A stretch of DNA of 5,412 bases from an uncultured Candidatus Altimarinota bacterium. Its GTDB lineage: Bacteria; Patescibacteriota; Gracilibacteria; BD1-5; UBA6164. Location of the stretch: positions 1-5,412 of the forward strand of contig CALDZW010000088.1 of the NCBI GenBank assembly GCA_937944175.1. Direction: 5' to 3'. The notes under the pieces are model-generated. The model was given only the letters and a program-made list of their open reading frames with translations, had not been told where the DNA came from and made no database searches. Shown here in pieces: positions 1 to 5,412 of the stretch; position 1 is the first letter of the stretch; each line of letters opens with the position of its first letter. The position numbers and the translations under genes are program-made.

Positions 1-290
1 AACCAATCATATATGTCTTTTTGTGCATAGAGTCAACAATGATAGAGAGCAACAAAATTCTTTTGGTTTCAAATGTTTATAAAGGGAAGTGGTAGATCAG
101 GAGTACAATGATATCCATCTGGATAAATACTATGAGGTACCACATAACAAATCATCCCATAGCTCATGGTTTCCTCAAAACCAGTATCTAAATTCTCAAG
201 AATAACATCTCTGAGCTTTTTAAAAGCTTCTCTTCTCTCTTTAGGAAGTTCTTCAATATATTCTTCAACTGTAGTAGCTTTTGATTGCAT
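1..290 (-). CDS. DUF1801 (YdhG/YjbR-like) protein, 3' end outside window
   Basis: Starts at ATG 288-290; 96 residues are visible and the frame is still open at the window edge. The N-terminus is helical and charged (TVEEYIEELP, EAFKKLRDVI), followed by SYGMICYVVPHSIYPDGYHC, PLPFINI, GNQKNFVALYH and CGLYA. This order (helical start, SYGM..Y, P.PF..I, QKN..ALYH.GLYA) is that of DUF1801 proteins, small cytosolic proteins of unproven biochemical role. Under the standard code the protein would stop at 69-71 after 73 residues. That TGA, and another at 33-35 (residue 86), instead read as Gly, and the family's QKN and GLYA motifs lie beyond the first one. The start is 23 bases after the stop of the DUF4153 gene with no hairpin between, so co-transcription is possible. 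No Shine-Dalgarno sequence is visible. The family call is firm; the function is unknown. Confidence 0.85.
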
Positions 291-313
291 CTTTTATTAT
301 TTTTATGAAAATA

Positions 314-2359
314 TTATTTCTTTCTAATTAACACTGATCATGATATATCTAAAAAGAAGTCTCTATTATTACTCGCTACATCATTTTTGTATAAAGGATT
401 TGGTAGATCAATACTATCAAGAAGAAGTTTATATGAATATATTTTTCATTCAATAACAAAATCTAATTGTCCTTTCTCTAAATCATATCTCCCATTAAAT
501 GATTCACCTATTTGTAATTCATATATTTCTTTAATAATCTTTTCTACTCATATTTCTTCAAGTATTTTATCAGATTCAATGAATTTAAGTATTTTGTTTT
601 TCACATCAAATACAACATAAGTTTGAAGACCATCATTGAATTTATAACTATCTGGTTCAATTTTTGTAAGAATATCATAACCTTTTACGTTTATTGGATA
701 TTCTTCATTATATCAACGTATACTAGAAAATGAAAGTCTTCCATGATTATTATTGGTTTGTCAGAGATAGTTTCTAACTTTAATTCTTTCAGTAATCTTT
801 TTTACAATAATCCATGTATTATTAATTCATGGATACACTTCTCTCTTTTGATCTTCAATTCCTTTTTTATATTCCTCAGTAGAAGTGTATGTACTTGTTC
901 ATGTATTTTTCTCCCATTTAGCCTTCTCTTCATTAAAAATTTCAGCATATATTTCAGGAAATAATTCTTTGATACTACTACAATTATCAAAATCACACAA
1001 ATATTGTATTCACCCATAAATATTTTTACTTAACCCTTGATCAATATCATTATAGCTTGTGAGAGGAACAATTTCATGAGATATATTATATCAATACATT
1101 TCATCTTTTATTTTCATAATACCTGCTTCTGCTAAGTTTTCTTCTAATCGATCTAATTGCCTTGATTGAGGTAATCTATATACAGACCATGGTCACACAG
1201 ATATAATAATAGTAAACAGTGTAAGAACTACTGGTATAATAATAAGTTTTTTCTTTTTACTGAATATATAATATATTGAAACAACTAATAACCACAGTCA
1301 AAATACTACTACAAAATATCTATTTACTGTTATATCATACTGGGTAATTCTCAAGTATATTGCATAAAACAGCATTCATACTTGAGGAACAACTATCAAT
1401 GGAAATATGGTCCTAAATTTTTTAATAATTGATGTTTTTTTCTCAAAAGTGTATGAAAAAATATAACTCAAATATCAAAGAACAGAAAATCAGATAACCA
1501 TCCAACTTACTTCTCATTTTGGCCAGTCACTAAAATTAATCAGCACCTTACATGTATATAGATACAAAATAATGAAATACATTGTAATAAATGGGACCAA
1601 TACAAATTTTATAAGAAAAGAAAAAAAAGTATTTTCTATAAAAGTATCTTTGTAGAAATCTTCATATTCTGGTATTTGCGTAAGTGCAAAAAGTGGAGTT
1701 ATTCATGCTAGTGCAATTATAGCCCAGTTTCAATAGGTATCACCATTAATAAAACTCACACTAAAAAGAGTATCAATAGTAGATATTCCTATAGAGCCTA
1801 AAACAAATAATATTCATCCTAAAATACTACTCACCAAAAATATAACAGCAATGCTATAAAAATAACTATAAAATATTTTCTGTTTCACTTGTAGTAATCA
1901 TTCTCCTTGTACAAATTTTATATCTCAAGATTTTGGTAAAATATTTGTAAAATAGGGAGCAAAGAACAAGTATGCAATAATTCAAGCAATACTTAGAAAA
2001 AAGAAAACAAAATTTTCAAAACTACTTATATCATAAGACAATCCTGAATAGAAAAGAACACCAAAGCATAGAGGAGTGATTTGGAGAACATATGTAATTA
2101 TTTTTTTATCTCTTCTTCACTCAGAATTCAGGTACATTCACAAAGTAAAGAAAAACACTAATATTAAGCTCATGAATCCTTTTCAAAGCTGATCATTTAT
2201 TGAATTTGAAAAATCTCAATTATGCAGGAATAATAAACTTATTACACCTCACATCAAAATGAAAACTGTCAGTGGGAAACGAAAAATTACTTTCTTAAGG
2301 TTATGTGCAAATACATCAATACTTATTTGATTCAATATTTTTACCATGAGAAACATCAT
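314..2359 (-). CDS. DUF4153-type polytopic membrane protein (681 aa, UGA = Gly)
   Basis: The frame runs from ATG 2357-2359 to TAA 314-316 with about 26 in-frame TGA codons read as Gly and no TAA or TAG. Residues 27-390 contain about eleven hydrophobic segments (roughly 27-45, 62-78, 88-106, 115-134, 166-189, 212-228, 245-268, 285-303, 318-337, 345-366, 371-389). The signature RITQYDITVNRY (337-348), preceded by FPLIVVPQ and followed by a GPWSVYRLPQSRQLDRLEENL stretch after the last membrane segment, matches DUF4153 membrane proteins, whose role is not established. Residues 391-681 form a hydrophilic, mixed alpha/beta tail with few hydrophobic runs. The stop codon at 2360-2362 limits the start; ATG codons for residues 2 and 5 are alternatives. 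The single CGA codon (residue 404) falls at the Arg of the family's Q..RL pattern, so CGA appears to be Arg. The gene follows a terminator, so it probably has its own promoter. Confidence 0.85.
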
Positions 2360-2367
2360 TTATAAAT

Positions 2368-2396
2368 ATACTACATATAATACATAGTGTAGTTAA
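2368..2396 (-). promoter_or_regulatory. Possible promoter of the DUF4153 gene
   Basis: Minus-strand TTAACT (2391-2396) and TAGTAT (2368-2373) are separated by 17 bases, the usual spacing. The site lies between the upstream terminator and the ATG at 2359. The predicted transcript start would be within a few bases of the ATG, giving a nearly leaderless mRNA, in keeping with the lack of a Shine-Dalgarno sequence. Such AT-rich DNA yields similar hexamers by chance, so the call is weak. Confidence 0.3.
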
Positions 2397-2411
2397 AAAA
2401 GAACTAAACAC

Positions 2412-2443
2412 AAAAAAATACAAGTGGTCATTCACTTGTATTT
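2412..2443 (-). terminator. Rho-independent terminator after the fibrinogen-like gene
   Basis: TACAAGTG (2419-2426) pairs with CACTTGTA (2433-2440) around a 6-base loop, and A/T pairs can extend the stem by up to three more. On the minus strand the hairpin is followed by seven T (2412-2418). It overlaps the TAA stop (2442-2444) of the gene it ends. Confidence 0.85.
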
Positions 2444-4667
2444 ATCTCACCCATGTATCAACTGCTCACTGAGCTTTAGCTGATTGAACTGTACCAGCAC
2501 ACCGGACACTTCATCATCAAGTCGGTCACATGAGTACTGTTGTATTTGAGACCCGAAAATAAGCATTTCACCTAGTAGATCAATGAGGATACCATCTGTA
2601 ATTCCGGGCAGTACGCTTATGACCATCTCAATTTATACATGTGTCATCAACATATATTCACTCGATAATTTTTGTAGTTTTAATATCATTATAGTCTCAT
2701 GGAGTTGATTTCCGGTTACATGATCACCAGCTTCCTGTCTGTAGGTGATGTATATAAGATGCTGCTGTAGTATATTCCTCTCAACACTGTTTTGTTCTCA
2801 TTCTATCTATCCTAATGGCATAGTCTTTTGACATGTCATCCTTTCTCTTATATGTCATTAATAATTCATCTCATCATGTTACCATACCATTTGCAAAAGT
2901 GTAAGAATTTGGTGATGCTGTCCATTGTGTTACTCTTGTCCAACCACCGCTATCAGTAGTCATATCACATGTTACAATAAATGGAGCCTCTCATCATGTA
3001 CCATCACTATCAATTGTATAATCCCCATCTCATATGACTCAAGCATATGTATATCATACTGAAGGATTCTTATACCCATTACAAGACTCAGCATATGTAC
3101 CATCATTATACCTTCTTCATGATCAATATGTTACTATTTCTTTATCTGATTGTGTAAAATCAAGGTTTACTTCTCTGTAGTAAATTTTATTATCTTGTGC
3201 TTTCTTTTCCCGGTTTGCTCATGTTGGTTCTCAAAATGTAGCTCCAGGATCATAATTCATATAATTTTTACTCGCTGCAATCCCTGCTGGATCCCGACTA
3301 AATTTACAAAAGTCTCTTCAGAGCCGTACATACGTTGAATCTCAACCATCAATGAGTGGTGTTTGATTTGCTCTCATGATTGTCATATATTCTCCATGAC
3401 CAATACATTGCCGGTATTGTCATGCTGGGTTTGTTGTTGATACGCTTGGATTTGGATCATCTAATGCATAAAAGTAATCACTTCCATTCCAATCATCATT
3501 ATATAATTCTAAAGCCTTCACTCAGAATCTGTTTGGATTAAAGCATTTCAACTTATTATTCGAAATAACATCTCACTTCCAGCAATCAATTGCCTCTTGA
3601 AATTTATAATTACCTTGTATGTCTACATAGTTTGTCCGCCCTCAACCATTAGTGGTCATATCACAATATACCTCTATTGGATCTTGACTTTGATCTGGTT
3701 GAATCCAATATTGTCCATCTCAGATAACACCTAAATACTCATATCATGAAGTATCTGGATACTTGTATGTATAACAAGATGTAGCAATTTTTCCATCTTC
3801 CCATTGTCTAATTCAAGCTTCCTCCACAATAAATTTTCAATATTCCTTACATGTGCCATCACTTGCATATTCTGGGCAGTATGTAAAATCAATATCAAAT
3901 TTCAGTAATGCCTCATAATCTCATGGAATTCTATCAATATCAGCTATTCCTCATAATTTAAATCTAAGAGTGTCCTTATAAAGTTCTCAGTTGAGGTTGC
4001 TCTTTAATGGGGATCCATTAAGTTCCTCACTGCTTATTGAGCTCAAAACCTGAGCTTGTATATTAGTGTTATATGGACTTCTGGCATATCCCCATCACTT
4101 TGTATTATCCCAATCACTAATTGTGTCAGATATATAAATAAGCTCTTGTCATTTAGACATTACTACATTGTATGGAGCTCCAATTGTTTGGACAGTAACA
4201 ACCTGTTCAGGTGAAAGAGATTTAAAGCTGTTCTGGAGCAATCAAATATCTCTCACATCACTTGCAACAGTTAATGAAGGTCTATCCACATAGAAGATAA
4301 AGTCATCTTTCATATAGTTTCCATCTTTATTAGCTATAGAAAAAATATATCTATACTTACCATAGTCCAGATCTTTAATATTATATATAGCATGATTATT
4401 ATTAATAACTTTTCAGGCAAAATCTATATGAGAAGCTGAGATATCAGTTCACCATGTTGTTCAATCATATTTATATAGTCACAAGTTATCAGTACTTACA
4501 TCAATTCACACACTTACATCCTCATAAGTAATATCAAGTGTAAAGTCTCATGTTGGATGAATTCAGTTATTCCCCATAGTTGTATGCAAAAAAACTGGAT
4601 ATGTAGCAGCTAGTACATTTCCAATAAATAATCACATTCACACAATTAATAAGAGGAATTTTCTCAA
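2442..4667 (-). CDS. Secreted Cys-rich protein with two fibrinogen-like GGGWT modules (741 aa, UGA = Gly)
   Basis: The frame runs from TTG 4665-4667 to TAA 2442-2444 with about 48 TGA codons read as Gly. No ATG lies between the upstream in-frame TAA and this TTG. Starting here gives a classical signal peptide (RK, then a hydrophobic core, then NVLA). Residues 21-130 are beta-rich (DFTLDITYEDVSVGIDV, GKYRYIFSIANKDGNY, FIFYVD) and may be Ig-like; residues 131-285 are not recognised. Two copies of a fibrinogen-like N-terminal motif follow: 286-348 (SC..Y, GVIGDGQYWI, VYCDMTTN) and 517-580 (SCNGY, GVIGDGDYTI, VTCDMTTDSGGWTR). Each is followed by an unrecognised Cys-containing segment. The mature protein has 14 Cys, consistent with disulfides outside the cytoplasm. 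No C-terminal anchor is visible, so it is probably secreted or held non-covalently. Binding or adhesion is an inference from the family. Nine CGG codons, all after residue 343, are odd: one sits at the invariant Trp of GGGWT. Confidence 0.88.
2511..2519 (-). other. Three consecutive UGA glycine codons
   Basis: Residues 717-719 (TGGGS) are encoded TGA TGA TGA, 22 sense codons before the TAA. A readable frame continues through SVRCAG to the TAA that overlaps the terminator, so this is a Gly run and not the end of the gene. Confidence 0.85.
2928..3119 (-). repeat. Fibrinogen-like module B (residues 517-580)
   Basis: Second copy of the module. GDYTIDSDGTGGEAPFIV followed by TCDMTTDSGGWTR closely follows the bacterial fibrinogen-like consensus (Y.IDPDG.G..PF.VYCDM.T.GGGWT). 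Trp576 is TGG (2940-2942). The tandem Gly in DGTGGE is TGA TGA. The copies differ enough at DNA level that the duplication is old. Confidence 0.85.
3624..3812 (-). repeat. Fibrinogen-like module A (residues 286-348)
   Basis: Protein-level repeat partner of module B. Aligned positions include R.W/Y.DG...SC, Y..P, GY.Y.GVIGDG.Y, a V.CDMTT core and GG.T. The conserved Trp position of GGGWT is encoded here by CGG (3636-3638) and the middle Gly by TGA (3642-3644). Confidence 0.8.
4608..4667 (-). other. Sec signal peptide of the fibrinogen-like protein
   Basis: Residues 1-20 have a basic start (Arg2, Lys3), a hydrophobic core (FLLLIVGMGLFIG) and a small-residue end VLA before ATYP, fitting signal peptidase I cleavage after residue 20 or 21. 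Two Gly in the core (residues 10 and 12) are encoded by TGA, so a standard-code reading would hide the signal peptide. Confidence 0.75.
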
Positions 4668-4701
4668 TTTACTATTTCTTTAAAAATATTTTTATACATG
4701 T

Positions 4702-4710
4702 ATTGTATCA
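4702..4710 (-). promoter_or_regulatory. Extended -10 promoter of the fibrinogen-like gene
   Basis: Minus-strand TGATACAAT matches the extended -10 pattern TGnTAtaAT; no good -35 box is seen at 16-18 bases. It lies just downstream of the terminator of the preceding gene and would give a leader of roughly 30 bases before the TTG start. The leader begins near an AT palindrome (TAAAAATATTTTTA, 4681-4694), whose meaning is unclear. No Shine-Dalgarno sequence precedes the TTG. Confidence 0.5.
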
Positions 4711-4733
4711 CAAGTAGCAAATTTAAGCTCTAT

Positions 4734-4765
4734 AAAAAAGAGTTTTTCTAACACAAAAACTCTTT
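4734..4765 (-). terminator. Rho-independent terminator after the TfoX-alkyltransferase gene
   Basis: AAAGAGTTTTT (4737-4747) pairs perfectly with AAAAACTCTTT (4755-4765): an 11-bp stem and a 7-base loop. On the minus strand the stem's 3' end runs into TTTTTT. It lies 26 bases after the TAG stop at 4792-4794. The flanking T/A runs are asymmetric, but weak bidirectional use cannot be excluded. Confidence 0.85.
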
Positions 4766-4791
4766 ACATTTTATTATTTATAATCTTAAAA

Positions 4792-5412
4792 CTAGTATTG
4801 ATAAATAAACTTAGCTGGTATCTTTCCATCAATAATTTCAATCCCATCATTTTCAATCAATTCAATCTTTGATTTTTGTCATTCTAAAGCAGAATATCCT
4901 CATACTTTTCTAGAATGAGAAATTACCTTATAACAAGGAATGCTCTCAGGAGCCTTATTATACTTCATTACTGAAGCTATTCTTCTCGGATGAACATCAA
5001 ATTTATCAGCCAATATTTTATAGGTTGTTACTTTTCATTTTGGAATTTCCAACAATGCTTTCAAAATAGCTGTGTCTAGATTCTTATCTTTCTTACTTTT
5101 TTTAGGTGCTTTTTTACTTTTTTGAGAGATTTTTAAGCTCTTTTCAATCCACTTATCTAATTCTTCCCTATTTTCAAAAATTTCTTCTGGAAGAGTATAG
5201 TAAGAAAGCTCCATTACCTTTCCAGCCTTATCATATTCAAAAGGATGAGATCATGCTTGCTTATAATCCTCAACATTACTCTCCCCTATTTTAAAATAAA
5301 TCTCGTCATAAGCATATAATCAGAAAATTACTCCATTTTTATAAATTCCATGTCCTCCAAACATTCATTTAGTTGTATATTCTGAATTTCATCACAAACA
5401 ATCTTCTAGAAA
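4792..5412 (-). CDS. TfoX N-terminal-like domain fused to an alkyltransferase-family (MGMT/ATL) DNA-binding domain, 5' end outside window
   Basis: 206 residues are visible, ending at TAG 4792-4794; the N-terminus is beyond the window. Residues 1-94 match the TfoX N-terminal domain: MFGGHGIYKNGVIF, DEIYFK, DYKQAGSHPFEY, GKVMELSYYTLPEE, then a DKWIEKSL helix. Residues 95-112 are a Lys/Ser-rich linker. Residues 113-206 match the alkylguanine-DNA alkyltransferase DNA-binding domain: LKALLEIPKGKVTTYKILA, Arg-finger region HPRRIASVMKYN, the PCYKVI motif with the acceptor-type Cys at 160, VGGYS, and a GIEIIDGKI tail like that of alkyltransferase-like proteins. The usual motif is PCHRV, so His is Tyr and Arg is Lys; Cys is kept, unlike in classical ATLs where it is replaced. 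Recognising alkylated guanine in DNA is plausible; methyl transfer is uncertain. Eight TGA codons read as Gly, including IPKG (5035-5037), VGG (4900-4902) and AGS (5251-5253). A terminator follows. Confidence 0.87.

Noticed and set aside
69..290. A complete 73-residue protein ending at TGA 69-71
   Set aside because: The stop is a TGA read as Gly here; the DUF1801 motifs QKN..ALYH and GLYA continue in the same frame to the window edge.
387..964. Plus-strand open frames at 387-620 and 743-964
   Set aside because: Antisense to the well-supported DUF4153 frame; their Ser/Phe/Ile-rich translation is what AT-rich antisense DNA gives.
802..1017. Minus-strand open frame of 71 codons
   Set aside because: It overlaps the DUF4153 gene in another frame, is low-complexity (runs of I, V, K, R) and resembles no family; it is a shadow.
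3150..3338. Plus-strand open frame of 62 codons
   Set aside because: Antisense to the fibrinogen-like gene, with no recognisable motif.
314..4667. Degraded pseudogenes full of stop codons, or selenoproteins
   Set aside because: Every internal stop is TGA, never TAA or TAG; the frames stay intact over 681 and 741 codons, and there are far too many TGA for selenocysteine.
4681..4702. Palindromes TAAAAATATTTTTA and TACATGTA as an operator
   Set aside because: They are short AT palindromes expected by chance in such DNA; only the position in the leader is suggestive.
5106..5294. Plus-strand open frame of 62 codons
   Set aside because: Antisense to the TfoX-like domain, with no recognisable motif.
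1..5412. CRISPR arrays, tRNA or rRNA genes, insertion sequences
   Set aside because: No regularly spaced direct repeats, no cloverleaf or rRNA-like segments, and no transposase or terminal inverted repeats were seen; nearly all the sequence is covered by the four genes.

Overview
All four genes lie on the minus strand of a very AT-rich window. They can only be read if UGA is a glycine codon (genetic code 25). In-frame TGA occurs roughly 84 times across the four frames, always between stretches of good protein sequence. It falls at glycines conserved in the families (IPKGKVTTY, the AGS of TfoX, GGGWT, HxGLY). Only TAA and TAG close the frames, and TGG is used separately for Trp, so UGA is not Trp here. 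This points to Candidate Phyla Radiation bacteria of the Absconditabacteria (SR1) or Gracilibacteria (BD1-5) type. Under the standard code the window looks almost empty.

Layout in transcription order (high to low coordinates). (1) 5412-4792: C-terminal 206 residues of a protein joining a TfoX N-terminal-like domain, a Lys-rich linker and a DNA-binding domain of the O6-alkylguanine-DNA alkyltransferase family; it ends at a strong hairpin terminator. (2) 4667-2442: a 741-residue secreted Cys-rich protein with a signal peptide, a beta-rich N-terminal region and two fibrinogen-like 'GGGWT' modules. It has its own extended -10 promoter and its own terminator, so it is probably monocistronic. (3) 2359-314: a 681-residue polytopic membrane protein of the DUF4153 type with a large soluble C-terminal domain. 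(4) 290 to the window edge: the N-terminal 96 residues of a DUF1801 (YdhG/YjbR-like) protein, 23 bases after gene 3 and perhaps co-transcribed with it.

No shared pathway is evident. The secreted fibrinogen-like protein and the DUF4153 protein belong to the cell surface, while the two outer genes encode small cytosolic proteins.

The most interesting points are the pervasive UGA=Gly recoding, the possible second codon change (CGG at the invariant Trp of one GGGWT motif, in a gene where CGG supplies 9 of 10 CGN codons), and the TfoX-alkyltransferase fusion.
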